From positions 185,899 to 249,898 of the forward strand of contig NW_027461524.1 of assembly GCF_024713945.1 (NCBI RefSeq): 64,000 nucleotides of DNA, in the 5' to 3' direction. Below, piece after piece: positions 1 to 9,800 of the stretch (positions are counted from its first letter, which is position 1; every line of letters begins with the position of its first letter). This DNA is from Dermatophagoides farinae (Eukaryota; Arthropoda; Arachnida; Sarcoptiformes; Pyroglyphidae). A model generated the notes under the pieces. The model worked only from the letters and a program-made list of their open reading frames with translations. It had not been told where the DNA came from and searched no databases. The translations under genes were made by a program, and so were the position numbers.

Positions 1-76
1 TATTTTATCATTTTAAGCCTTGTTTACAATTCCAATATTTTTTATTATTATTGAACCCAAGTTTTAATTTCAAAAC

Positions 77-544
77 TTATTGAATAGTTCTCAAATCATT
101 ATGTAAAGTAAAATATTCACTAAAATAATGTTTAATTTGCCATAAAAATGAACTTTTAGAATAAATAATATTGCGTTGTAAATCACATATTTCCTCGACA
201 TATAAATTATTGTTTAATTTATTTGAAACCAAAGGCAGAAAATCTCTATGCTTTATCACTAATGGTACGAATAAATTGTGATAAATGTATAACAAACTTT
301 TTTGGTTTAAATGATAATTTGTATGAACAAGGGCTACAAGTCTGTATCCCGACGCAACGTTAAGAAACAATAGTTTAAACGATCTCAATTCATAAGACAT
401 AAATTTATTGGAACCATCTTTATTAATCTTCATTGAATCTAGTCCAGCCACGATATTAAGCAATTCTTTACCAGAATCATTAATATTTTGATCTGAGTTT
501 ATGTCGAAGATACACCTTGCTTGATTCCACAAAGAAAACATCAT
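77..544 (-). CDS. TRAPPC1: TRAPPC1/Bet5-like TRAPP complex subunit
   Basis: A 155-residue longin-fold protein resembling TRAPPC1 (Bet5), a core subunit of the TRAPP tethering and Rab-GEF complex in ER-Golgi traffic. The best match is the central block, where a run around YELRSFKLLFL and SGYRLVALVHTN matches the family's strand that reads 'YKLHYYETPTGIKVV.NTD'. A helix ending IYHNLFVPLVIKHRDFLP corresponds to 'IYSALYVELVVKNPLCP'. The N-terminus (FSLWNQARCIF) fits the first longin strand. The two leading Met codons are adjacent and either could start. The C-terminus is longer than in the animal protein and unrecognised. The gene lies head-away from the eIF3g gene on the same strand. Other small TRAPP subunits share the fold, so the exact subunit is an inference. 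Confidence 0.72.
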   Translation of the reverse strand: MMFSLWNQARCIFDINSDQNINDSGKELLNIVAGLDSMKINKDGSNKFMSYELRSFKLLFLNVASGYRLVALVHTNYHLNQKSLLYIYHNLFVPLVIKHRDFLPLVSNKLNNNLYVEEICDLQRNIIYSKSSFLWQIKHYFSEYFTLHNDLRTIQ

Positions 545-665
545 ATTATCACACGTAAAGTGATTAAACTGTCCGAGGAAACAAACTTATTAAAAATTGA
601 TTTTTATTCGAAAATTCAAAATATTATTTCAAGACCTAATTAATTAATTGGGTCTCAACAGCGTC

Positions 666-1445
666 TTATCGACGTGACCAACTGATTTTCACAATAGCGC
701 CACTGATGCCTTTGCCGTCAAAAACTTTAATAGCTTTTTCTGCAGTACTAATATCGTGATATGTGATAAATGCCAACCCTCTTGACACAAGTGTTTCCTT
801 ATTGTGCACTAAGAATAATCGCTTTATTGGACCAACTCTTTCGAATATTTCCTCCAACTCTTGTTCAGTAACGTATTCCGGAATGTCAGAGACTCTAATA
901 GTCTTATCGTCATCGAAATAACGAACGCCAAACTTATCGTCGTTAACGTTGTTTTCTTCTTCTTGCATTTCGATATTGTTTAGCGAACTGTTAACATTAC
1001 TGAAATCCTGGTTCTGAATTGCATTCATAAGTCTAGTAAGCTCGTTCATTAGTTTTTTGTTGACTTCAAGTGTTGGAATTTCACCTATCACGTCGGTTTC
1101 GGAATTCGACAACATAGCAGCGCCGTTCAAAACTCCAGGAACGAGTACTTCTGGCGATTCAAAAGGCGTGGAACGAAATTTGTGGTAAACCGGAGAACTA
1201 GGTTCTAACAAGTCAATTCCGAATTTTTGCCAGTTATTTTTTCGTTCGAGGCAGCGTTTTGGAATATATTCGGTTTTTTGAATTACGTCAAAAACGCGCT
1301 TATACTTCATTTTCGTACCATTGGTACTGTTAAAAATGTTTAGCACTACTCGTTGGCCTTCAGCATTTGTAGTAATAATTGTATTGTCATCCTCTTGTAT
1401 GTCAGCCCAATTTTCTTTGTTTAAATTTAATACCTGTGAAAACAT
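666..1445 (-). CDS. EIF3G: Translation initiation factor eIF3 subunit G
   Basis: A 259-residue protein with the two-part layout of eIF3g (yeast Tif35), which helps eIF3 in scanning and reinitiation on the 40S subunit. The N-terminal third is the eIF3g-specific region, including a stretch near residues 48-75 (KRVFDVIQKTEYIPKRC and the basic KNNWQKFG) typical of the family. The middle is acidic and Asn-rich. The C-terminal RRM spans about residues 183-259: RNP2 is IRVSDIPE and RNP1 is the RGLAFITY block. The protein ends with ISWSRR, where animal eIF3g has VEWA. Start ATG is at 1445. The gene is divergent from the next one, with 236 bp between them that must hold both promoters. Confidence 0.9.
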   Translation of the reverse strand: MFSQVLNLNKENWADIQEDDNTIITTNAEGQRVVLNIFNSTNGTKMKYKRVFDVIQKTEYIPKRCLERKNNWQKFGIDLLEPSSPVYHKFRSTPFESPEVLVPGVLNGAAMLSNSETDVIGEIPTLEVNKKLMNELTRLMNAIQNQDFSNVNSSLNNIEMQEEENNVNDDKFGVRYFDDDKTIRVSDIPEYVTEQELEEIFERVGPIKRLFLVHNKETLVSRGLAFITYHDISTAEKAIKVFDGKGISGAIVKISWSRR

Positions 1446-1681
1446 AATCTAGTTATTAAATCAATGTAAATTTGAGCTCTTAAACACTTAAAGACTCAAT
1501 ATTTTTTGAGAGTTTGACAAATAAATTATGAATAATTACAAATTTTTTTAAATTAAATAATATTCTCTTTAAATCAAGCATATACGCCAACAAACTTGGC
1601 AATGGTTGTATATCAATTTTATTAAAAAAAATATATTACAGCAATACCTAATTTTATCTGTTTAAGCATTTAGAAGTAAAA

Positions 1682-3040
1682 ATGAGCTATGATTTTGCAA
1701 ACTTTGACGTAGATATTGATTTTTACTCATTTTCTAACACTGCAAGAAATAAAATTTTTCTTTGTATATCATGTGCACAATTATTTGAGTCTGTGTCTGA
1801 AGACTCCAATGCATTCATTCACATGCTTGAGACTTCGCACGATATCTTCTTCGACGTCAATACGTTCGAATTTTACTCTGTGTCAGATCAAACAACCATT
1901 GATAATAAACCGTATCAAATGTTTGTTGATAATTTCATACCGCGAGTAAACAAACCGCTTTCTTTTTTAATTTATTGCTATCGAACTGTTTTAATCGAAA
2001 TTCTTTCCAAAAGTTCTGACTCCACTAGTACACTGAATCAAATAAAAACTTTTTTAAACGCACATAAAATCGAGTTTTCAGAGCTAAACCTTGGTTTCAT
2101 AAACCAGATCCAGTTAAACAAAAAAACTCATTCCTTATTTTCGTACGGTTTAAACAAAAAAAAATATATTACTGGCTATGCTACATTCACTACTTCCAAC
2201 AGCAAATCATCATCATTAAAAGCCGCATTATATGCTCTTGGACAAGTAATTCCACTTCGAGTTTTGCTTTGTGACACTGATCTCTCGGAATTTCAAAACA
2301 AAAACGACTCTGAAGCTGTTTTTTGTTTGGAATTAATACTTTTATACAAAAAGCAGGCCATTACTAACTCCATAAAAGGGTCTGTCGCCGTAAATCGGTT
2401 GTTCAATTACATTGAAAAATTCGGCCCCAGCTTGGTCAGATCGGTACAACAAGTATCACCCTTCGAATATCTTATTTTTTTGCTTTCCTCACTTTTTAAT
2501 TTATCTTCCAAAAACACTTTTCAAATTCAACAAGCACTCAGAGAAACGATAACAAATAACATTATTATTAATGACAAAATATTTTGTCTCAAGCTTAATT
2601 TACCTGAGCTTCAGCTTGCTTTAAGCTCTCAAGCTAACGAATTCCACCTCGCAAGCATTATAAGCGCCTACTTTAAGGGAAAGAAAATTTCTACGATTGA
2701 TGTCAAAAAATATGTTTTTATTTACTACGAGTACACTTCAACCACTTACACTGAACAAACTCATTTTACAAAGTTAAGATGTATTTATAACGTCTCTCAA
2801 AGTCAAAATCTGTTTGGCAATAACCAAGACTATCAATTGATATGCAACGTTTCTCTTTATAAAACAATGAATTTCAATTCGAGTTTATCAAGAAAAAATC
2901 TAGATTTCACCAACTGCCAGATATTCATTAAAATTAATGAGAACTGGGTCGACGTGTCAGAGAATAATAGTGACTTTATAGACGCTTATAACGTGCAGTT
3001 TGAATCGCCTATATTGCAAGTTTGGCAGTTGGTTACTTAG
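1682..3040 (+). CDS. Hypothetical protein, 452 aa
   Basis: I do not recognise this protein. It is one uninterrupted 452-residue frame from ATG, rich in Ser, Asn, Phe and Tyr, without a signal peptide, clear membrane segment or obvious motif. Hydrophobic helices alternate with polar stretches, as in a soluble alpha/beta or helical scaffold. Its last 8 bases overlap the 3' end of the DNAJC8-like gene on the other strand, so the two transcripts must overlap at their 3' ends. Codon use matches the surrounding housekeeping genes, which supports it being real. Confidence 0.7.
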   Translation: MSYDFANFDVDIDFYSFSNTARNKIFLCISCAQLFESVSEDSNAFIHMLETSHDIFFDVNTFEFYSVSDQTTIDNKPYQMFVDNFIPRVNKPLSFLIYCYRTVLIEILSKSSDSTSTLNQIKTFLNAHKIEFSELNLGFINQIQLNKKTHSLFSYGLNKKKYITGYATFTTSNSKSSSLKAALYALGQVIPLRVLLCDTDLSEFQNKNDSEAVFCLELILLYKKQAITNSIKGSVAVNRLFNYIEKFGPSLVRSVQQVSPFEYLIFLLSSLFNLSSKNTFQIQQALRETITNNIIINDKIFCLKLNLPELQLALSSQANEFHLASIISAYFKGKKISTIDVKKYVFIYYEYTSTTYTEQTHFTKLRCIYNVSQSQNLFGNNQDYQLICNVSLYKTMNFNSSLSRKNLDFTNCQIFIKINENWVDVSENNSDFIDAYNVQFESPILQVWQLVT

Positions 3041-3803
3041 AGTTTTTTTTTTTAGCCACGTGGGCTTTCCACATTTCACTGTATTCATTTACTAGTGTTC
3101 CTGAGTGCTCGATGTGTTTTTTATAAAACGTTGTGTTCAAACGTTGTTCTTCAGCTAATTTCTTTAAATATTCAAAATTAGATTTAACGGTTTTATCGTT
3201 ATAAATAAGTGTGTTAAGCCGCTTTTCAAATTCCTTATCATATTTTTCTTTAATTATTTTTTTTACTTGACTAGAATCAAGGTCGATTAAAAGTTTGTTT
3301 TTTTTTCTAAGTTTAGCGTTTTTCCTCATGACAGCATTGTGAACTTTATTTGTGATTTCTTCTAGTAGTTCGTTCTTTTCTTCAATGAATTCTTTTGCGT
3401 CAAAATTCGTCAATGCTTCTTTTATAATATTGAATGCTTTTGATGCATCAACGTTACTCGATTTATCTGGATGAATTAACAATGATAGTTCTTTAAAATG
3501 TTTCTTTGCTAATGTAAAGCTAGAAAGTGTGGACAATTTAAGAATCCCATGAGAATTTTTAAGATCGTTTTCGTAACTGCAAATTCGAGCTATTTCGTAA
3601 TCAGCTGACTCCCACGTTACATCATCTGTTTCTAAAATTAGGGACCCATTTTTATTATTTATGTTGGCAGAGTTATTTTTTCTTTTCGTCTCTTCAATAT
3701 TTATTTTATTGAAATTGGTATAGGTTGGTTTGGTGTTTACATCATGGGAATACTTTATTTTATCAATGCCGTTTTCAGATACAAACTTTTGAAAATTGTC
3801 CAT
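3033..3803 (-). CDS. DNAJC8: J-domain protein, DNAJC8/SPF31-like
   Basis: A 256-residue J-domain protein. The HPD motif is at residues 111-113 inside a J domain of about residues 75-135 (KHFKELSLLIHPDKSS followed by an AFNIIKEAL helix). The J domain is followed by a long charged helical region and a C-terminus whose spacing and 'W' block (SEMWKAHVAKKK) resemble the tail of DNAJC8 (SPF31), a spliceosome-associated J protein. No signal peptide or membrane segment is present, which fits a nuclear protein. The unusual feature is the long Asn/Lys-rich N-terminal extension of about 70 residues. The J-domain call is firm; the DNAJC8 assignment rests on overall architecture. Confidence 0.75.
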   Translation of the reverse strand: MDNFQKFVSENGIDKIKYSHDVNTKPTYTNFNKINIEETKRKNNSANINNKNGSLILETDDVTWESADYEIARICSYENDLKNSHGILKLSTLSSFTLAKKHFKELSLLIHPDKSSNVDASKAFNIIKEALTNFDAKEFIEEKNELLEEITNKVHNAVMRKNAKLRKKNKLLIDLDSSQVKKIIKEKYDKEFEKRLNTLIYNDKTVKSNFEYLKKLAEEQRLNTTFYKKHIEHSGTLVNEYSEMWKAHVAKKKNSK

Positions 3804-3955
3804 AAATAATAATAAATATAAAATTTTAAATGAACTATCGTAGTAAAGCTGGTTGTTTTATTTTTTATAATACATTAATTAATTAACAGAATATTCAAAA
3901 TTATATAATATATAATAATATAATTTTTTGTTAATTTTTACATCTCAAAAAAAGA

Positions 3956-4390
3956 TTAGTGAGCTTCAGGCACAAAACCGTCAACATAAAAATTTTTTGT
4001 ATATTTTGGCAGCAATACATTTAATCCATCATGGATTTTTTTGACTTCAAGTTGGCAAGCTAATCTAGATGTGTCAGTAACGCAAGGAGACTCACATAAC
4101 AAATCTTCTTCTTTTTCGGAAGGTTCGTCAAATTTTTTGTAGTCTGTATTATCTAATATCACATGACACGTTGTGCAGGCTAAACCGCCTTCACACGCTC
4201 CTTCGACAGGAATTTTGTTCGAATGAGCAATTTCAAGAAGATTGAGATTGGGCTTTGTTCTTACAGTTTTGGTAGTTTGGTCTGGAAATTTAAAGTTGAT
4301 TTTTATTAAATCATTGTTTGTGAGTTCTTTTTTTACTAGGTTGAATTTTTTTTTGTCCTTTAAAGCAGTAGAAGGTGTAGCAAGTGACAT
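3956..4390 (-). CDS. Mitochondrial-type [2Fe-2S] ferredoxin (adrenodoxin/Yah1)
   Basis: A 144-residue ferredoxin of the adrenodoxin/Yah1 type, the electron donor for Fe-S cluster assembly in mitochondria or mitosomes. Cluster ligands are Cys66, Cys72 and Cys75 (C-x5-C-x2-C in ACEGGLACTTCH) and Cys112 (RLACQLE). The adrenodoxin-style acidic loop and the C-terminal VLLPKYTKNFYVDGF tail are also present. The N-terminus of about 30 residues is Lys/Ser/Thr-rich and could be a short targeting peptide, though a weak one. There are two extra cysteines near residues 99 and 103. Translation should start at the ATG at 4390; the codon before it is TTG. It points to an Fe-S assembly compartment being retained. 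Confidence 0.9.
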   Translation of the reverse strand: MSLATPSTALKDKKKFNLVKKELTNNDLIKINFKFPDQTTKTVRTKPNLNLLEIAHSNKIPVEGACEGGLACTTCHVILDNTDYKKFDEPSEKEEDLLCESPCVTDTSRLACQLEVKKIHDGLNVLLPKYTKNFYVDGFVPEAH

Positions 4391-4436
4391 CAAATAAATA
4401 TTTTTAATTATTATTACTTTTTGCCCAATATCCTGT

Positions 4437-5318
4437 TTAAGGTTTAATTGGAATATTAATTTGGTTAAAAATTAATGGGTCAAAATTATCTAAAATAATT
4501 TGTTCATTCTGAAAATTTGTAAATTTATCAGTCATAGTTTCAGACCAACTGCGAAAGCATTCGTCTGAATATGTGGGAATCAAAACTTGTTTTTTATTAT
4601 AAGCTAGCTCTGAGTTTGATTTAATAGCATGTTTACTTAGTGTTTTTATTTTACATAATCCAATAGCGGAAAAATATAATAATTTAGATATTTTTTGGTG
4701 GTTGAGTGAAACAGTTTTATGTGAGTTATCCCCTCTTAATACGTTAGTGTCATATTTATATTTTGTTATTTCTTTCCAATCGTGCACTACTTGTAATGGA
4801 ATCCGCGGCGAGTAAAGAATTTGAACGTCTAATTTTGTTGGTAGTTTAGTTGATTGTTTTGAAAGTTTGATTGTGTTTTTTGCTAAATTGTACAATAATA
4901 ATTGGTAAATAGTTTTCGACGTTTCTGAAGCAGTAGGAGCTTGCAACAAGTAAGAATATTGCATAATTTGTTTTAAAATATTATTTTTAGATGGCTTTGT
5001 AAGTTCACAGCGAAACCGTTTGATTGTGTATTCAGCAGAGTTTTTAATTCTGACTTCGTTGTTTTCGAGTATTTTCGGTCCAACATACAGTGAAACAACA
5101 ATATCATCTAAAAACCTAACTTTGAATAAACTGGAAACGTGAATATTTACTTCATCAGAATTTCTAATAAGTTGTTTCGGAAATACTTCGTCAACACTGT
5201 AAATGTCGATGTTGATTTTATCGAACGGGCAAGGCGGAATTTCTAAATGCTGCAAAACTTCAGTATCATCTATAACCACGTTTTTAAGGTCGAAAGTATG
5301 ACAGTTAATATTTGACAT
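4437..5318 (-). CDS. Hypothetical protein, 293 aa
   Basis: I do not recognise this protein. It is an intact 293-residue frame from the ATG at 5318, with no signal peptide or membrane helix. Beta-rich N-terminal segments (residues about 30-110) are followed by a helical, Lys-rich middle and a C-terminus rich in Asn and Phe. It is on the same strand as the ferredoxin gene and only 46 bp upstream of it. Codon use is like the neighbours. Confidence 0.65.
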   Translation of the reverse strand: MSNINCHTFDLKNVVIDDTEVLQHLEIPPCPFDKINIDIYSVDEVFPKQLIRNSDEVNIHVSSLFKVRFLDDIVVSLYVGPKILENNEVRIKNSAEYTIKRFRCELTKPSKNNILKQIMQYSYLLQAPTASETSKTIYQLLLYNLAKNTIKLSKQSTKLPTKLDVQILYSPRIPLQVVHDWKEITKYKYDTNVLRGDNSHKTVSLNHQKISKLLYFSAIGLCKIKTLSKHAIKSNSELAYNKKQVLIPTYSDECFRSWSETMTDKFTNFQNEQIILDNFDPLIFNQINIPIKP

Positions 5319-5634
5319 CAACGTCTAATATACTAATCAAACAAAAATTTATAATTATTTTTTTGGCGATTTCTTGATTAATCAGTATTTCCACTACGTC
5401 ATTGTTATTTGTACGAAATAAACAAAGTTCGAATAATATAAAATATCGAGACAAATAATATATACAAGTTTCGATGGAAACTAATATTTACATGAATTTA
5501 TTGCTTTCAGATAGATGTACAAAAACAGTTACGATAATAATGAATAAACCCAGTAGAAAACAATATAAAATTTAACTGCTTAAAACAAAAGAGATAGTTT
5601 TTATAGTTTGAATTAGGAAGTAGCAACAAACAAC
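5319..5634. other. Intergenic, about 316 bp
   Basis: AT-rich spacer between two minus-strand genes. It should hold the promoter of the 293-residue protein and the 3' UTR of H2A. I see no gene or repeat in it. A GT-AG path of 60 nt could extend H2A by one residue from its stop, but nothing argues for it. Confidence 0.5.
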
Positions 5635-6054
5635 TTACACTGAAGTGAGTCGTTGATCTTCACCCATATCATCTCCTTTTTTAGTCGTGTAATTGTAGCT
5701 AGTAGTGTTTGCAGTTCCACCAGATGGAATAACAACACCGTTGGTCAGTATGTGTAATTCTTCATCTCCAGTAAGTGCCATGAGCAAGTGTCGTGGACTG
5801 ATTCTCTGTTTCTTTCCTTCTTTTGTAACTTGTACTGCGCCTTCGATAACTTCCGCAACCAAATATTCAAGAACAGCAGTTAAATATAAGGGAGCGCTGA
5901 CAGAAATTCTGTCGGCGTAGTGAGCTTCCTTAATGATTCTTGCAATTCTTCCTACTGGGAAGACAAGTCCGGCTCGATTTGATTTTGAAATCGATTTAGA
6001 AAGAGATTTTCCTACCTTACCTCCTTTACCACCTGATTTACCAATTCCAGACAT
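5635..6054 (-). CDS. Divergent histone H2A variant
   Basis: A 139-residue histone H2A. The N-tail (SGIGKSGGKGGKVGKS) has the Gly/Lys pattern of apicomplexan H2As, and the fold is clear in AGLVFPVGRIARIIKE, ...APLYLTAVLEYLVAEVIE and RISPRHLLMALTGDEEL. Acidic-patch residues are kept: the Glu of VLEYL, the two Glu of AEVIE, and the DEE of GDEEL. It departs from canonical H2A in several places. The usual ELAGNAARDNKK loop is replaced by EGAVQVTKEGKK, L1 is changed (HYADRISVS), and the C-tail after the docking region (GGTANTTSY...) is unlike both canonical H2A and H2A.Z. It lacks a C-terminal SQ[DE]-hydrophobic motif. It is head-to-head with an H4 gene. A lineage-specific variant is more likely than the bulk H2A. 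Confidence 0.88.
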   Translation of the reverse strand: MSGIGKSGGKGGKVGKSLSKSISKSNRAGLVFPVGRIARIIKEAHYADRISVSAPLYLTAVLEYLVAEVIEGAVQVTKEGKKQRISPRHLLMALTGDEELHILTNGVVIPSGGTANTTSYNYTTKKGDDMGEDQRLTSV

Positions 6055-6293
6055 GTTTTTAATCTTTTCTACTTAAATTTTGTTTTAATAAATTATTAAT
6101 AATAAGAAATTTAGATTGATGAACAAATCAAATCGGCGTAAAACGGTATTTTTTTTGTCTCTAAAAATAAAAAAATTAAAAAAAATTAACGTGTGTACGC
6201 GTATTTTGTAGAATAAATTTAACTTTTAAGACAAATTTAAAACTCTAAATTTATCATACAACCTAAATTTATCTGAATACAAAAAAATTAGAA
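6055..6293. promoter_or_regulatory. Shared bidirectional histone promoter region
   Basis: The 239 bp between the H2A and H4 start codons must contain both promoters. The sequence is AT-rich with poly-A/T runs near 6165-6190 and one small GC-richer patch (GTGTGTACGCG near 6191). No element can be named with confidence. The arrangement predicts coordinated expression of the two histones. Confidence 0.6.
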
Positions 6294-6605
6294 ATGAGTG
6301 GAATTGGAAGAGGTAAAGGTCTTGAACGATCAGGCCCCATGATTAGAAACCGAAAGGTTTTACAAGACAACATCCACGGTATCACGAAGCCAGCTATTCG
6401 TAGACTTGCCAGAAGAGGAGGTGTTAAGAGAATTTCTGCCGCCATATATGAAGAAGTAAGAAGTGTGCTTCGATCATTCTTAGAGAATGTTGTCCGTGAC
6501 GCTGTTACCTATACTGAACACGCCAAGAGAAAGACTGTCACTGCTATGGACGTCGTTTATGCCCTTAAACGTCAAGGTAGAACACTTTACGGTTTTGGTG
6601 CTTAA
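6294..6605 (+). CDS. Histone H4 variant with atypical N-tail
   Basis: A 103-residue histone H4, the standard length. The globular part is nearly canonical: [40 protein letters not shown] and [20 protein letters not shown]. The tail is not. Counting without Met, position 5 is Arg, position 8 Gly (a Lys sits at 7), position 10 Glu, position 11 Arg, position 12 Ser and position 16 Ile. Lys20 is kept. So the acetylation sites at 5, 12 and 16 are lost and the one at 8 is displaced. Core changes include Gly48-Leu49 to Ala-Ala, Lys59 to Arg and the final Gly to Ala. Since H4 is among the most conserved proteins, this is very likely a variant alongside a canonical H4 elsewhere. Confidence 0.93.
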   Translation: MSGIGRGKGLERSGPMIRNRKVLQDNIHGITKPAIRRLARRGGVKRISAAIYEEVRSVLRSFLENVVRDAVTYTEHAKRKTVTAMDVVYALKRQGRTLYGFGA

Positions 6606-6852
6606 GTTAGTATTCTATATTACTCTATGCATAATTTTTCTTTTAAGAATTAAATTTTCTTTTATATATCTTAACTCTTTCGGGTTAAATTAATATCGTC
6701 TTTATGATATGAAAAATTTTATAATCTCAGTATAAAAACTATGATTTTCTGAAAATAAGTTTTGAACGTTTTATCTTATGTTGATTTGAGCAAACATACG
6801 TTAGTTTAACTTAATAGCAATAAAATTTTACAACTATGAGAAAATCAGAGTA

Positions 6853-9800
6853 TCAAATAAGATTATGAAATAACGGAAGTCTGTTGATTATTTTCGTTGG
6901 GAAATAACAGTCAAATGCAAAATTATTATTTACGATAAACTTATACAAGATCCTATGATCAATTATACTTAGTATAAAATAAGTAGAACCTATTGAATGC
7001 GTACTCTGTTTTGTAAAAATTTCCAACCGGTATTTATAAATTTCAGAAGAAAGGAGTTTAAATTGCTCGGTTTTTTCTTGACATCTCGTCAATTTCAATT
7101 CTAAATCGTCGATATAAGCTTCTATTGATGCTGAAGATATCTTATCCACAGTTTTATTCGAGATTAAAGACAATAATCTACGTTCTAGGTATTGTAAACA
7201 CATATAAATGTGATATTTTTTTTCCGCATTTGCAGAAATTAAAACTGTTTTATAAAAATTAGCAGAATCTAAAGTTTTAACTAACGCTGCCTCAATTTTA
7301 TAAGCTGGAGTAATGTCTTTATCAGAACTTTCTATGTCAAAATCTAATAAAATATCATCGATCTGACCCAAATTTGTGTTTAAATTCTTGTTAACATTTA
7401 AAAATAATAACGCTTTCGAACACAAAAAAGGATGATATGATTTATAAAAAGCTTTGATACCTTTTAAATTCACGTGGTTGAATATTGGTTGTTTCAAACT
7501 ATCTTCATTGGATGATGTAACGAGCTCGTAAAACTGAGTCATAGAATCTACTTCAGTTTCTGCATAAAGAGAAGCAGTTTGGTTGAGTTTGAGCAAAACA
7601 CTCTTATTTGCCTCATTTTTAATTCTGACGTTTTGTAAATTTAATTCTAAAATACTTAGCTCGTTTCGAGTAGAAGAACTTGAAAAAGCTCGATCTGCAG
7701 ATAACAGATAAACATTGAGTAAAACAAGCACTACCCCAACTTCCTTGTCTAATTCAGTTTTTGAGTTAAGTAAACATTCGAACTTGATTTGTAACATGTT
7801 ACTTAAAGGTTTTAGTTTTTCAATTTCTTCGCAATCAAAGAAAATGTGTTCGATTAATGGTTTCTCTTTATCAATCAAACTATTTTGGGTAATTTTTTTC
7901 GTTATTACTTCGTTGTAATACGTAGGACATGGCTTCTTGAAGTCAACTATTACATTGGCCCAGGAGTGCCCAGAAAGCCACTTTGGAAGTCTTGGAATCG
8001 GTGCATCTCGAGAAATACTGATGACAACTTCATCTGGAAGTGTTCGCGGAATGTAACAACCAATAAATTTATCTTTATTTGAATCGTGGCAAATTTGTGA
8101 GCTGGGAGCATAAATTTCTGACTGTAATGTTAAGAAATTTGAGTAAACTCCAAATTGATAAAATATTTTATCTCTTAAAGTTTCTAGTATCGATTCATCT
8201 TTTTGCATTATCTTGTTTTGTTTGTAAGTTTCTATAAATTTGGCATAGTTAGAAAAATCAAACATCTCTGCATTGATATGTTTTACAATAACATCAAAAT
8301 CTAAATTTTTGATTTTACACTTGTTCAAGACGGCAATAGTAAGAACATGATCTATTTTTAAACAAGATAGTAAAGACTTCAAAAAGTTTTGAAAAATATA
8401 TTCTTCTTTGTTATTTGCAAAGTAAAGATTATAATAAAAAACTATTTCCTTCGCTCTGTTCGACAATTCATACTTTTTATTGTCAAATTTTAAAGCTAAT
8501 TTTTTATCGATCTCAAATAGTTTAAAAGCTAGGCCGCTATGAAAAAAAGAATTAGCAGTGATCAGTGAAAAATCTCGAATGTAGTTTTGTTTTTTGTAAA
8601 ATTGTTCTAATTGAAACCATAAAATTTTTCGTGTTATATCACGATATTCTTCAGGCATTGAAAAAATCTTTTTATCGATTGATTGTCTTAATAATTGACG
8701 CACTGTTAAATAATCCTGATTTAAGTGAGAGTACGTATTATTTGCACGTATATTTTTTTTTGCCGATACAATTTCAGAAACATTATCAGTAGTTTCTGGA
8801 ATATTCCCAGGTGTTTCTGAAGCGTTTTCAATAGTGGATGGAATATTCTTAGTTGTTGTAGGAACATTTTCACGAGTTACTGAGCCGTTTCCAACAGCCT
8901 TTAAGTCGTCTACAGGAGTCTTAGGAACATCTTCATCAGCTTCCAGAACATGCTCAGTTTCTTTTAAAATATTTTCTTGAATTTCTGGAGCATATTCAAA
9001 GATTTCAGGATTATTTTCAGTAATTTGTGAAACATCTTGAATGGTTTTTGAAACATTTTCAGATAAAGATGAAAAAGAACTTGAAACAGAAAAATCTTTA
9101 GATATTTCAGTCGATATTGTAGTCTTAGTGGGTGAGGATTCTATAAATGTTTTAACAGACGTGTCTGCCGGTTTTTTTGAAATGCATTTCTCAACTTTCT
9201 TGTTAATACTAACACGGGATGGCAAACGTTTTGGCGCATTGGGTGGAGATAAAGAGGTTTTGCGAATTATCTTGAAGTCTTTTATTTCTGAATAGTTTGT
9301 CATTAATTGAGATTTGTACATGGAGTCTGCGTTTGATTTACGAGTAAGAATAGGTGTTGAAATAGTTTGATGAATCGAAAGTTTTTTTGGAATATGGACA
9401 TTATCATTATCAGATTTTTCTTTTTGAAATGTTAGTCGTTGTTTTTTCATGTTAGCTTCATTGTTATTTACCTCGTTGTCTGTATATTGTTTTGTTGGAT
9501 TATCAACGGGTTCAGGATAAGTTTGGGCCAATAAACTCGATCTATTTCGTCTTCTTCTGTTTTCAACTAGCGAGTCTCTAATTCCTTTTTTATCAGATGA
9601 AACTAATACATCATCAAAACCACCTTGTGGAGACTTATTGTCCTGTTGTTTAGGTGATTTGGTTGTGCAAAATATTTCATCGGCAGGTTTATTTTTTTTA
9701 ACCAAAATTGGCGTTTTTTCGTAAGTATCATCCAAACTTACTATATCAATATAAGTTAGTTGACTGTTAGCATATGACTCAAGCGCAGATTGAGAATTTT

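Noticed and set aside
5705-5920. Antisense frame inside H2A
   Set aside because: It is a mirror of the histone coding sequence; such shadows are expected opposite conserved genes.
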